From Ruegeria sp. HKCCD8929 (lineage in GTDB: Bacteria > Pseudomonadota > Alphaproteobacteria > Rhodobacterales > Rhodobacteraceae): 64,000 nt of DNA. Positions 53,259 through 62,492 of the stretch are shown here, in pieces (position 1 is the first letter of the stretch; every line of letters begins with the position of its first letter). The stretch lies in contig NZ_WPZY01000007.1 of NCBI RefSeq assembly GCF_013031405.1, positions 1 to 64,000 of the forward strand, written 5' to 3'. The notes beneath the pieces were generated by a model. It had not been told where the DNA came from and did not search any database. It was given only the letters and a program-made list of their open reading frames with translations. Made by a program: the position numbers and the translations under genes.

Positions 53259-53929
53259 GTCTCCCGCTCCTCCCAAAAGCGTCGCGCATAGGCGCTGAAT
53301 TCCTCGATTTCCTCCGGGCGTCCCTCAACGCCGGTAAAGACCAGCAGGTAGTGCGGCAGCAGCTTCAGGCGGAATTCCACCGGCTCGTTGAGCTGCGCCA
53401 GATCGTAGCCAAGCTGCATGTAATAGAGGACGCGGGCGCGGGTGATCGCCTCGACCTCTTCATAGCCGAAGCGCTGGAACATCGCCTGCAGCGCCTCGAC
53501 CCGGCTTGCGTCGGACTGGTCCAGCATCCGCCGCACCTTGCCCGACCGCCGCGCCCAGTCGCGCACGGCAAAGTCCAGCGCGGTGTCGAACAACCCGGGA
53601 TTGACCACGCAGCGATGCACGTTGCAGACGGCGGCGGTAATGGTGGCCGCGTCCGCCTCGGCTTGGGCAATCAGCGCGGCGGTATTGGTGGCCTGCCAGC
53701 GCGCCAGCAGCGCATCCAGCAGGTCCTGCCGGGATTTGAAATACCAGTAGAATGAGGATCGCGACACCGCCATCCGCTCGGCCAGGTTCATCACCTTGAC
53801 CTGCTCGACCCCGTCCGAGATCAGCACGTCCATCGCCACATTCAGCCAGTCGTCGCGCGTGACCTTGATATTGCCCACCAGCGGTTCGGCATCCGGATCG
53901 TCACGGTGCAGGATCGGTCTCGTACTCAT
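53255..53929 (-). CDS. TetR-family transcriptional regulator
   Basis: A 224-residue regulator with an N-terminal TetR helix-turn-helix (residues ~25-70, VKVMNLAERMAVSRSSFYWYFKSRQDLLDALL) and an all-helical ligand-binding domain. It lies inside the operon, overlapping the FAD-oxidoreductase gene by four bases. It starts next to the stop of the MttB-like gene (zero gap), so it probably autoregulates the operon in response to a pathway substrate. Confidence 0.92.
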   Translation of the reverse strand: MSTRPILHRDDPDAEPLVGNIKVTRDDWLNVAMDVLISDGVEQVKVMNLAERMAVSRSSFYWYFKSRQDLLDALLARWQATNTAALIAQAEADAATITAAVCNVHRCVVNPGLFDTALDFAVRDWARRSGKVRRMLDQSDASRVEALQAMFQRFGYEEVEAITRARVLYYMQLGYDLAQLNEPVEFRLKLLPHYLLVFTGVEGRPEEIEEFSAYARRFWEERET

Positions 53930-55450
53930 TCAGCTCTCCGGTGCCGCGCCGCCCTCTTCCGTGCGGCGAGCGATGAAATCCTGCAGGGCGGCCACCCGGT
54001 CGGGATCATGCGCGGGGGCCTCGAAGGTATCCACGATGTTCTGCCAGATGCCGGTCGCGCGGTGGTTGGCGTCGATGGACCCACGTTCGGTCCAGGTGCC
54101 GAAATTCGACCAGTCGCCCACCAGCGGCTCGTAGAACTGGGTCTGATAGCGCTCCATCGTGTGACCCGCGCCGAAGAAATGCCCCGAGGGCTGCACCTCG
54201 CGCAGCGCATCCAGGGCGATATCGGCGTCGGTGGCAGGGGTTCCGGCGCAAAGCTCGGCCACCATCTGCAACACCTCCAGATCGGTAATTATCTTTTCGT
54301 AGGACACGGTCAGCCCGCCTTCGAGCCACCCGGCGGAATGGATCACCACCGTCGCCCCGGCCATCAGGCAGCCCCAGAGGCCAAACTGGCTCTCATTCGC
54401 GGCCTGCGCGTCGTTGATATTGGCCGCACTGCCCCCGGCGCAACGCCACGGCAGGCCCAGTTTCCGCGCCAGTTGCCCGGCCACCAGCGAGGCGGTGAAA
54501 TGTTCCGGCGTGCCAAAGGCGGGCGCGCCGGATTTCATGTCCACATTGCTGGTGAAAGTCCCATAGCAGACCGGAGCCCCCGGTTTGGCAAGCTGCGTCA
54601 GGGTGATCGCCGCCAGCGCCTCGGCATGGCTCAGCGTCATCGCCCCGGCAACGGTGATCGGCGCCATCGCCCCCATAAGTGTAAAGGGCGTGACGATCGA
54701 CATCTGACCGGCGCAGGCAAAGTCGATCAGCCCCTGCGCCATCGGCATGTCGATCACGCGCGGAGAATTGGTGTTGATGATCGTGTAACACCAGGGCTGG
54801 GCGTGGAGTTCGGCATCCGACAGCCCCCGGAATTCGCGGATCATCTCGAACCCGTCTATCACCTGCGGCGTGCCTCGGGAATAGATGAACGGCACCTTGT
54901 CGCTGAGCGTCAGCTCGGCCTGCGTCATCGCGTAATGGCGCAGATGCATCGGGATGTCCTGCGCCTCGACCAGAGGCGGCATCATCTGCAGCACGTCGAA
55001 GGCTTGCGTGATCTTCACCATCTCGCGGTAGTCGCTGAGCGTTCCCGGACGCCGCCCGCGCACCAAATCGGTGGAATGGGGCGCGCCGGCGCCGGGCTGG
55101 AACACTAGCCGCCCCAGCTCCAGCAGGATATCGCGCGCGGGCACCGCCCCTTTGACGACAAAAGACGGAGGTGCGGTGGCCAGCGCGGCCTCGACCATGT
55201 CGCACCCGATGAACACCATCTCGCCCTCGACCCGCGCGCCGCCCTGCCGGAACAGCTTGCGCGCCTCGGGCAACAGCACCTTGATCCCAATCTCTTCCAG
55301 CACCGTCAGCGAGGCTGCATGCAGCGCCTCGATCCGGTCGTCGGTAAAGGCATTCATCGCCGGAAACGGGCTGCGCAGATTGTGATAATCCACCTTGCGC
55401 TGCAGCGCCTCGGCGGCAGCCGCACGTCCCCGCCGCCCCCTTCGGGTCAT
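53930..55450 (-). CDS. MttB-like methyltransferase (trimethylamine methyltransferase family, non-pyrrolysine)
   Basis: A 506-residue TIM-barrel protein of the MttB superfamily. Recognisable parts are the N-terminal IEALHAASLTVLEEIGIKVL, AGAPHSTDLVRGRRPGTLSDY, the mid-barrel TPFTLMGAMAPITVAGAMTLSHAEALA, and FGAGHTMERYQTQFYEPLVGDW near the C-terminus. There is no in-frame amber codon, so it belongs to the non-pyrrolysine branch, whose characterised members demethylate quaternary amines such as glycine betaine. No corrinoid protein or reactivase is nearby, so the methyl acceptor is unclear. ATGA overlap couples it to the upstream gene. Confidence 0.9.
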   Translation of the reverse strand: MTRRGRRGRAAAAEALQRKVDYHNLRSPFPAMNAFTDDRIEALHAASLTVLEEIGIKVLLPEARKLFRQGGARVEGEMVFIGCDMVEAALATAPPSFVVKGAVPARDILLELGRLVFQPGAGAPHSTDLVRGRRPGTLSDYREMVKITQAFDVLQMMPPLVEAQDIPMHLRHYAMTQAELTLSDKVPFIYSRGTPQVIDGFEMIREFRGLSDAELHAQPWCYTIINTNSPRVIDMPMAQGLIDFACAGQMSIVTPFTLMGAMAPITVAGAMTLSHAEALAAITLTQLAKPGAPVCYGTFTSNVDMKSGAPAFGTPEHFTASLVAGQLARKLGLPWRCAGGSAANINDAQAANESQFGLWGCLMAGATVVIHSAGWLEGGLTVSYEKIITDLEVLQMVAELCAGTPATDADIALDALREVQPSGHFFGAGHTMERYQTQFYEPLVGDWSNFGTWTERGSIDANHRATGIWQNIVDTFEAPAHDPDRVAALQDFIARRTEEGGAAPES

Positions 55451-57849
55451 GACCGCATCGCCTTTCCTTGCGGGTCGTGGGGCGACGGCGCGATCACCTT
55501 CGCGGCGCGCTCGACGCCAACCACGTGCACCGACAGTTCGGTGCCCACCTCGGCCTTGTCCCGGTTCACCAGCGCCATCGCCAGCGACTTGCCCAGCGTA
55601 TGGCCATAGCCGCCGGAGGTCACAAAACCCACCCGCTCACCGCCGGACCAGATCGGTTCATACCCGCTAGCATCCGCATCCACCGCGTCGATTTCCAGCG
55701 TCACCTGCACCTGCGCCGGGCCGTTGCCATCGCGCTCGGCCAGCGCGGCCTCTTTGCCGATGAAATCCTTGTTCCAGTCGATCCAGCGATCCATGCCGGT
55801 CATGCCCGGCGTGTAGCCTTGGGTGAATTCGGCCGACCAGATGCCGAAACTCTTCTCCAGCCGGGTCGAGAGCATCGCGTTGAACCCGCACTCGCGAATA
55901 CCTTCACTGGTCCCCGCCTCCAGCAGCATCCGCCGCAGTGCGATATGATCACCATACCGGCAATTGATTTCATAGCCCTTCTCGCCGGTCACCGACATGC
56001 GCGCCACCTTCGCACTGACCAGACCGATATCGAACGCCCCACAGCCCATGAAGCCAAGCCGCGAGATATCCTGTTCCGTCAGCTTCTCGACCACCGCCTG
56101 CGATTTGGGACCTACCACGGCAAAGCCGCAGATCTCCTCGCCCAGATCGCGGACGGTCACGCCATCCTCCATATGATCGTCGAACCACGGCATGTGCCAG
56201 GTGCGCAGGTAATAGCTGCCCATGATCCAATAGGTGCCGTCGCCCCAGTTGAGCACCGTCAGATCGCCCTTGAGTTTGCCGGTCTCACTCAGCATCGGCG
56301 CCAGCTTGGCCCGCCCCGGCGCGGGCAACCTGCTGGCCATGATCCGGTTCAGCCACGCTTCAGCACGCGGCCCGGACACCTCGAACCGGGAGAACCCGGT
56401 GATATCCAGCAGACCCACGCCCTCGCGCAGCACCCGGCACTCCTCGGCCACAATGTCAAAGGCGTTCGAGCGTTTCAGGGTCGGCGTCTCCTCGAACCCG
56501 TCCGGCGCGAAATAGAGCGGCACTTCCAGATCCCAACTGACGCCCCATTTGCAGCCCGCCGCCGTCATCGCGTCATGGGCCGGGGCCATCTTCAGCGGAC
56601 GGCCCGCAGGGAGTTGCTCGTTCGGGTAGGTCATCACGAAACGGCGGGAATAGAACTGACCCGTGGTCTCGCGGATATAGCGCCGGTTCTCGGCATATTT
56701 TCCGTAACGGGCCACATCCATGCCGTAGACATCGGCCTCGGGCTCGCCATGGATCATCCATTCGGCCAGCGACTTGCCGACACCGCCGCCCTGCAGGAAC
56801 CCTGCCATCACCGCGCAAGCGGCCCAATACCCGCGCTTGCCCGGCACAGGACCGACCAGAGGGTTGCCGTCGGGCGAGAAGGTAAACGCGCCGTTGACCC
56901 ATGTCTTGATGCCCACATCGTTCAAGCAGGGATAACGTTGGAACCCCAGCATCAGTTCGTTCTCGATCCGCCCCAGATCCTCCTGCTGCAGCTCGAACCC
57001 GTATTCCCAAGGCGCGCCATCCTGCATCCAGTGGTCGTGGTCGATCTCGTAGATCCCCACCAGCATCCCCTTCTGATCCTGCCGCATATAGGTGAACCCT
57101 TCCAGATCCACCGTCATCGGCAACTCATGATCCAGCGCCGCCACCTCGGGGATCGAGTCGGTGATCAGATAGTGGTGGTTGAGCGGTGAGACCGGCAATT
57201 CGACCCCCGCCATGCGCCCCACCTGCTTGGCCCAGAGACCGGCGGCATTAACCACATGCTCGCAGGTCACCGTGCCCTTCTCGGTCACCACCTGCCAGCC
57301 ATCGGCGGTCTGGTTCAGTTCCAGAACGCGGTTATTCTCGACCACCGTGGCGCCGTGTTTCTTCGCCGCCCCGGCATAGGCCTGCACGGTGCCGGTGGTG
57401 TCGATATAGCCCTCGCGGTCGGCCCAGAGCCCACCCAAAATGCCATCGCCCGACATCACGGGGTTCAGCGCCACCGCCTCTTCCGGCGTGACCAGCCGGC
57501 AATCCTCGATCCCGATGGTCTGGAACACGCGATAGGCCGATTGCAGCCATTCCCAGCGCTCGGGCGTGCCCGCCAGCGTCAGGCCGCCGGTCATGTGCAT
57601 GCCCACCGACTGGCCGCTTTCACGCTCGATCTCGCTGAGCAGGTCGATTGTATAGGCCTGAAGGGCGGCAATGTTGGGATCCGCGTTCAGCGCATGAAAC
57701 CCGCCCGCCGCGTGCCAGGAGGACCCGGCGGTCAGCACCTTGCGCTCGATCAGGCAGACATCGGACCAGCCGAACTTGGCCAGATGGTAAAGAACCGAGG
57801 CGCCGACCACGCCGCCCCCGATGACCACCACGCGATAATGAGATTTCAT
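55447..57849 (-). CDS. Dimethylglycine/sarcosine dehydrogenase-like protein with GcvT domain
   Basis: An 800-residue two-part flavoprotein. The FAD domain (residues 1-~400) has VVVIGGGVVGASVLYHLAKFG and SSWHAAGGFHAL, whose His is the covalent FAD site in this family. The C-terminal half (~430-790) is a GcvT-like tetrahydrofolate-binding aminomethyltransferase domain (ITGFSRFEVSGPRAEAWLNRI; FVTSGGYGHTLGKSLAM). Family enzymes oxidise N-methyl groups and hand formaldehyde to tetrahydrofolate. It heads the operon, with GGGAGG before the ATG, and overlaps the MttB-like gene. Confidence 0.92.
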   Translation of the reverse strand: MKSHYRVVVIGGGVVGASVLYHLAKFGWSDVCLIERKVLTAGSSWHAAGGFHALNADPNIAALQAYTIDLLSEIERESGQSVGMHMTGGLTLAGTPERWEWLQSAYRVFQTIGIEDCRLVTPEEAVALNPVMSGDGILGGLWADREGYIDTTGTVQAYAGAAKKHGATVVENNRVLELNQTADGWQVVTEKGTVTCEHVVNAAGLWAKQVGRMAGVELPVSPLNHHYLITDSIPEVAALDHELPMTVDLEGFTYMRQDQKGMLVGIYEIDHDHWMQDGAPWEYGFELQQEDLGRIENELMLGFQRYPCLNDVGIKTWVNGAFTFSPDGNPLVGPVPGKRGYWAACAVMAGFLQGGGVGKSLAEWMIHGEPEADVYGMDVARYGKYAENRRYIRETTGQFYSRRFVMTYPNEQLPAGRPLKMAPAHDAMTAAGCKWGVSWDLEVPLYFAPDGFEETPTLKRSNAFDIVAEECRVLREGVGLLDITGFSRFEVSGPRAEAWLNRIMASRLPAPGRAKLAPMLSETGKLKGDLTVLNWGDGTYWIMGSYYLRTWHMPWFDDHMEDGVTVRDLGEEICGFAVVGPKSQAVVEKLTEQDISRLGFMGCGAFDIGLVSAKVARMSVTGEKGYEINCRYGDHIALRRMLLEAGTSEGIRECGFNAMLSTRLEKSFGIWSAEFTQGYTPGMTGMDRWIDWNKDFIGKEAALAERDGNGPAQVQVTLEIDAVDADASGYEPIWSGGERVGFVTSGGYGHTLGKSLAMALVNRDKAEVGTELSVHVVGVERAAKVIAPSPHDPQGKAMRS

Positions 57850-57969
57850 CCGCCCCTCCCAAAGCTGCCACGGTCAGGACGCTAGCCGCACTGTTCACTT
57901 CTGTCTAGACATTTCTGTACAGTCCTGCCCATCGCAATGCGACGGCCAAGCAAACGACTTGTGAAACCG

Positions 57970-58599
57970 TCAGAGCTGCGCGCTGGGGCGGGACTGAATC
58001 GCGTCGTACCAGGCTTGTGTCGCGGTGTTCCCCTCAGGGATGCGCATCCGGATCACCCGGGCGAAATCCACGAACACGAAACTGGTGATGTCGGCCAGAG
58101 TGAAACGATCGCAGGCCACGAACGGGCTGTCCTGCAGCCGCTCTTCCAGCAGATCGAAGAAGCGTTTCGCCCGGTCTTTGCCCCGCTCGGCCAGCGCCGG
58201 GAGTTGCTCATAATTCACCGGCCCCGGAACGGCGCGGTCCTTGAAGAACGGGCTGGTGTTGCGCAGCGCCTCACCAATCGGCAACCCGCCCTGCTGCTCG
58301 GCAATGGCGTTCCACATCATCACCAGCCCCCGCTCGTCCGGCGTCCGGCCCATCAGCGGCGGCTCGGGGAACTGCGCCTCAAGATAGGCCGCGATACCGA
58401 GGTTTTCGGTCAGCACCGTGCCCTCATCCGTCACCAGCACCGGGATCGTCGCGCGCGGGTTCACCGCCTTGAACGCATCCTGCAACTGCTCGCCATCTGC
58501 AATCGAGATATTTCGGGTTTCGATCTCCAACCCCTTCTCCGCAATGAACATCCGCGCGCGGCGGGGATTGGGGGCGGTGGAGCAGTCATAAAACAGCAT
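57970..58599 (-). CDS. Glutathione S-transferase family protein
   Basis: A 209-residue GST with a thioredoxin-fold N-terminal domain (FYDCSTAPNPRRARMFIAEKG; the cis-proline motif NPRATIPVL; the glutathione-contacting TENLGIAAYLE) and an all-helical C-terminal domain ending DRFTLADITSFVFVDF. The start at 58599 is fixed by the fold; a 19-residue upstream extension is not supported. It is near the amine operon on the same strand, but the 120-base gap and the family's breadth leave its substrate unknown. Confidence 0.9.
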   Translation of the reverse strand: MLFYDCSTAPNPRRARMFIAEKGLEIETRNISIADGEQLQDAFKAVNPRATIPVLVTDEGTVLTENLGIAAYLEAQFPEPPLMGRTPDERGLVMMWNAIAEQQGGLPIGEALRNTSPFFKDRAVPGPVNYEQLPALAERGKDRAKRFFDLLEERLQDSPFVACDRFTLADITSFVFVDFARVIRMRIPEGNTATQAWYDAIQSRPSAQL

Positions 58600-58695
58600 G
58601 GCGGGACCTTTCCGATCAGTGGCGCACCGGCACACGATAGGCAATGGCCGCGCCATACCGCCAGCCCCTGCCCCGCGTGACCCTGCGGCAAAGGC

Positions 58696-59841
58696 TTAGA
58701 CCAGCGCGGCGCTCACCGCGCGGGCAATCACGCGCTCTTCATCGGTGGGGATCACCAGAACCGGCGTGTCACCTTGGGAAATCACCGTCGAGTTGCTGTC
58801 ATTGGCCTCGGAGTTCACACGCAGGCCCAGAAACTCCATGCCTTCCAGCACCCGTTCCCGGATTGGCGCCGCGTTCTCACCAATGCCGCCGCAGAACGCC
58901 ACCGCATCCAGCCCGCCCAGAATGGCCGCCATCGCGCCCAGCTCCCGTCGGATGCGGAACACGTAATAGTCGATGGCCTCCCCCGCGCGCGGATCGTCGC
59001 TAGCCAGCAGGGTGCGCATGTCGTGGCTGATCTCGCTGAGCCCCAAAAGTCCGCTTTTCTTGTAGAGGATATGGGTGATCGCCTCGACCCCGTGCCCCTG
59101 CTCCATCAGATAGAGCAGCACGCCCGGGTCCAGCTGCCCGCACCGGGTGCCCATCGGCAAGCCATCGAGCGCCGAGAAGCCCATCGTCGAGCCGATGCTC
59201 TGCCCATCCCGCACCGCGCACATCGACGCGCCGTTGCCCAGATGCGCGATCACCACGCGGCCCCGGGCAAGCTCGGGATAATCCTGCCGCAACCTGCCGG
59301 TGATGTAATCATAAGACAACCCGTGAAATCCGTATCGGCGCACGCCCTTCTCATAGAACCGGCGCGGCAAAGCGAAGGCATCGTTCACGAACGGATGGCC
59401 GAGATGGAAAGAGGTATCGAAACAGCCGACCTGAACCGCACCCGGAAACGCCGCGTGCGCAGCACGCATGGCGGCCAGGTTGTGAGGCTGATGCAGCGGA
59501 GCAAGCGGGATGAATGCCTCAAGCTGCGCCATCACTTCTTCGGTCAACTCCACCGGCCCGGCGAACCGCTTGCCGCCATGCACGATCCGGTGGCCGACCC
59601 CATCGACCTGTTGCCCGTCCAGCACCGGCGCGACCGTGTCAAGGATCGCGCGTACGCCCGCCGCGTGATCGGCGGGCCCGATCTCGATCAGCCCTTTCTG
59701 GGGCCACTGCAGTTCCATCTGCGCCACGGGCCCGAGGTTTTCCACCTGCCCCAGTTGCAGCAATTCCGGCTCGGCCCCGGCCTGATAGACCCCGAACTTG
59801 ATCGAAGAACTGCCCGCGTTCAGTGTCAGGATCGCACTCAT
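58696..59841 (-). CDS. ackA: Acetate kinase
   Basis: AckA interconverts acetate and acetyl phosphate with ATP. The 381-residue protein is slightly shorter than typical (~400). It has the N-terminal LNAGSSSIKFGVY phosphate-binding motif, MGTRCGQLDPGVLLYLMEQ, and VAFCGGIGENAAPIRE near the C-terminus. No phosphotransacetylase gene is adjacent, so it may work with a phosphoketolase or a distant Pta. GGGAGAGG precedes the ATG. A hairpin array lies just upstream. Confidence 0.95.
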   Translation of the reverse strand: MSAILTLNAGSSSIKFGVYQAGAEPELLQLGQVENLGPVAQMELQWPQKGLIEIGPADHAAGVRAILDTVAPVLDGQQVDGVGHRIVHGGKRFAGPVELTEEVMAQLEAFIPLAPLHQPHNLAAMRAAHAAFPGAVQVGCFDTSFHLGHPFVNDAFALPRRFYEKGVRRYGFHGLSYDYITGRLRQDYPELARGRVVIAHLGNGASMCAVRDGQSIGSTMGFSALDGLPMGTRCGQLDPGVLLYLMEQGHGVEAITHILYKKSGLLGLSEISHDMRTLLASDDPRAGEAIDYYVFRIRRELGAMAAILGGLDAVAFCGGIGENAAPIRERVLEGMEFLGLRVNSEANDSNSTVISQGDTPVLVIPTDEERVIARAVSAALV

Positions 59842-59922
59842 CTCACCTCTCCCGCTGTCACGCGCACCCTATTGGCCGCGCCGTGACAACGGCAATGGAT
59901 GAGATGCCGCAGCGGTCAGGGC

Positions 59923-59984
59923 GAAGCCGCTTGCAAGCGGCTTCAAGCGGTTTCGAAACCGCTTAAGGCGTTTCCAAACGCCTT
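59923..59984. repeat. Three-hairpin intergenic repeat array (copy 3)
   Basis: Three directly adjoining palindromes: 59923-59944 (GAAGCCGCTT stem, perfect, 22 bases), 59945-59964 (AAGCGGTTTCGAAACCGCTT) and 59965-59984 (AAGGCGTTTCCAAACGCCTT). No spacer separates them. The array lies 8 bases after the stop codon of the methyltransferase gene and upstream of ackA, the same relation to a minus-strand gene as in copy 2. Confidence 0.87.
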
Positions 59985-59991
59985 TCTCACC

Positions 59992-60489
59992 TCAGCGCCG
60001 GTAGATGAAACACCGCCCCTCGACCGCGCCCTCGGGCAGCGGCAGCTCGGTCAGCGTCTCGAAATACATCCGGTCGCTCGACACCATCAGCCCGCCCGGC
60101 ACCAGCAGCGGCTCGATCAGGGGCGAAACGAACCGGGCAAACGCGTCGTTCTTTTCCCGGTTGTGCCCGCCCAGATCCGCATGGATCAGGCTGGCAACGG
60201 GGCCGAACCGCTCCAGCGACGCCGGCAGCGTCTCGCGCACGTCGCCCAGGATCAGCATGTCGTCGGGCGGTGTCGAATCCGGGTGCGAGGCCACAGCGCG
60301 TTCGAACACGTGGATGTCCCGCCCCGCCACCCGGTTGCGCATGTGGTGATAGGTGCGCCCGTTGCCCAGGCCCAGCTCGAACACCGGGCCCGGCATCAAG
60401 GCGGTCTCGGCAATGGCGAAATCCAAACAGGCGCGCTGCGACACCATGCGGTCGATGAACAGATCCAGGCGGCTTTGATCCTGCGTCAC
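59992..60489 (-). CDS. Small class I SAM-dependent methyltransferase
   Basis: A 165-residue Rossmann-fold protein with motif I in PVFELGLGNGRTYHHM (residues ~35-50), an acidic strand-end IHVFERAV and an IHADLGGHN segment. It is short for the family and lacks an obvious substrate domain. It starts with GTG, preceded by AAGGAG at good spacing. The substrate is unknown. It ends next to the hairpin array. Confidence 0.8.
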   Translation of the reverse strand: MTQDQSRLDLFIDRMVSQRACLDFAIAETALMPGPVFELGLGNGRTYHHMRNRVAGRDIHVFERAVASHPDSTPPDDMLILGDVRETLPASLERFGPVASLIHADLGGHNREKNDAFARFVSPLIEPLLVPGGLMVSSDRMYFETLTELPLPEGAVEGRCFIYRR

Positions 60490-60719
60490 GTGCGCGGTCT
60501 CCTTCTCGACATCAGGCGCCGGGATCGCGCGCCAACCCGGCCCTCATGCCAAATCCTCAAGAAATTGTGTAGTCACAGTTGACACGTTTTCCCGATTTCC
60601 GCGACGTTGGGCAAAAGACGGGTTTGACGAGTCATGCCTGCGCGGGTGAGGATGCACCCAAAAAACAGGGAGTTGAAGAAGTCGATGTCGTTTCACGGCC
60701 AAGCGGGTGGAAAACCCGG

Positions 60720-62492
60720 ATGACGCCATTGTTATCCGTCCGAGATCTGAGCATCGGCTTTGGTACAGCGGAAGCGGTTGTACGGGATGTCAATTTCGAC
60801 GTGATGCCGGGCCAGACACTGGCGCTGGTGGGTGAGTCTGGCTCGGGCAAGACCATCTCGTGCCGCGCAGTCCTGCGCATTCTGCCCCGCACCGCGCAGA
60901 TCCGGACCGGAACCGTCACCCTGAACGGCGGCAAGGCCCCGTTGATCCTGTCGCAGCTGGGTGAGCGCCAGATGCGCGATGTGCGCGGCGATCGGATCTC
61001 GATGATCTTTCAGGAACCTATGCGCTCCCTCTCGCCCCTGCACAAGATCGGCAATCAGGTGAGCGAGGTGTTGTGGCTGCATCGCGGCGCCTCCGAGAAA
61101 GAGGCCAAGCGCACCGTTCTGGCGAAATTCGACCGCGTGGGATTCCCGGACCCGGAACGCGCCTACAACTCCTATCCGTTCGAGATGTCGGGCGGCATGC
61201 GCCAGCGGGCGATGATCGCCATGGCGATGGTGTCCAAGCCAGACCTGCTGATCGCGGATGAGCCGACCACCGCGCTGGACGTGACCACGCAGGCGCAGGT
61301 GCTGGGGCTGATCAAGGAGTTGCAGCAGGAAACCGGCATGGCGCTGATCCTCGTCACCCACGATCTGGGCGTGGTGGCGAACATGGCCGAGCAGGTGGTG
61401 GTGATGCACAAGGGCCGGGTGATGGAATCCGGGCCCGCCGCACTGATCCTGGAAAAACCGGCGCATCCCTACACGCAACAGCTCTTCAACGCCGCCCCCG
61501 CCATCCCCGATCAGGAAACGGTGGGACTGCCCATGCCGCAAGAGGATCTGATCCTCGAAATGAAGGCGGTGTCCAAGACCTACACCATGCGCTCGGGCCG
61601 GGGGTGGAAGGCGGACAAGCTGATCCATGCCTGCCGGGGTGTCGACCTGAGGCTTGCCCGCGGCAAGACGCTGGCCATCGTCGGCGAAAGCGGGTCGGGC
61701 AAGACTACCGCGGCGCGGATCGCGCTTGGGGCGGAACTGCCCGATCCCGGCGGTCAGGTTCTGTTCCGCGCAACGCCCGACGGCGAGCCCATCACCGTGC
61801 ATGAAATGTCACGCGCCCAGCGCACCGCGTTCCAGCGGCAGGCGCAGATGGTGTTTCAGGACCCCTACAGCTCGCTCAGCCCCCGGATGCGCATCCAGGA
61901 CGCGATGACCGAGCCGCTGGAAATCCACCGTATCGGCACCCGCGCCGAACAGCGCGACAAGGCGGCCGAGATGCTGCAGCGGGTGGGGCTGAACGCGGAC
62001 ATGCTCAAACGCTATCCGCATGCGTTTTCCGGCGGACAGCGCCAGCGCCTGTCGGTGGCCCGCGCGATGATGCTGGACCCGTCGCTTATCGTCTGTGACG
62101 AACCGACCTCGGCACTGGACGTGTCCGTGCAGGAGCAGATCCTGACCCTGCTGGAAGACCTGCAGGACAGCCTGAAACTCTCCTACCTCTTCATCTCGCA
62201 CGATCTGGCCGTGGTGGCCCGGATCGCCGATGAGGTTGCCGTGATGCGGCAGGGGCTGGTGGTGGAACAGGCCCCGCCCGACACATTGTTCTACAACCCT
62301 CAACACCCATACACGAAGGCACTGATCGCCGCTCAACCGGAACCCGACATCAACCGCCCGATCGACCTGAAACTGGTTGCTCAAGGCGCGGGATCGCCAG
62401 AGAGTTGGGCCGAAGCCTTCCGTTTCTCCGACGCCATGATACCCTCACTCGTGGAGATGGAGCCCGGCCATAAGGTACGTTGTCATGTTTAA
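60720..62492 (+). CDS. Peptide-type ABC transporter ATP-binding protein with two ATPase domains
   Basis: A 590-residue fused importer ATPase (like YejF/GsiA). Domain 1 has Walker A GESGSGKT (near 39) and domain 2 has GESGSGKT (near 325). Both have signature motifs ([18 protein letters not shown]) and Walker [13 protein letters not shown] / [12 protein letters not shown], plus the C-terminal oligopeptide-type extension. It should energise uptake of a peptide, glycoside or similar solute. The start at 60720 removes a 47-residue unsupported extension. Its end overlaps the substrate-binding protein gene by eight bases. Confidence 0.93.
   Translation: MTPLLSVRDLSIGFGTAEAVVRDVNFDVMPGQTLALVGESGSGKTISCRAVLRILPRTAQIRTGTVTLNGGKAPLILSQLGERQMRDVRGDRISMIFQEPMRSLSPLHKIGNQVSEVLWLHRGASEKEAKRTVLAKFDRVGFPDPERAYNSYPFEMSGGMRQRAMIAMAMVSKPDLLIADEPTTALDVTTQAQVLGLIKELQQETGMALILVTHDLGVVANMAEQVVVMHKGRVMESGPAALILEKPAHPYTQQLFNAAPAIPDQETVGLPMPQEDLILEMKAVSKTYTMRSGRGWKADKLIHACRGVDLRLARGKTLAIVGESGSGKTTAARIALGAELPDPGGQVLFRATPDGEPITVHEMSRAQRTAFQRQAQMVFQDPYSSLSPRMRIQDAMTEPLEIHRIGTRAEQRDKAAEMLQRVGLNADMLKRYPHAFSGGQRQRLSVARAMMLDPSLIVCDEPTSALDVSVQEQILTLLEDLQDSLKLSYLFISHDLAVVARIADEVAVMRQGLVVEQAPPDTLFYNPQHPYTKALIAAQPEPDINRPIDLKLVAQGAGSPESWAEAFRFSDAMIPSLVEMEPGHKVRCHV

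Noticed and set aside
55468..57189. 573-residue open frame on the plus strand
   Set aside because: It is antisense to the GcvT-containing dehydrogenase and shows the His/Arg/Gln-rich composition of a shadow frame.
60579..60584. TTGACA as the -35 box of the peptide ABC operon
   Set aside because: No acceptable -10 sequence lies 16-19 bases downstream.
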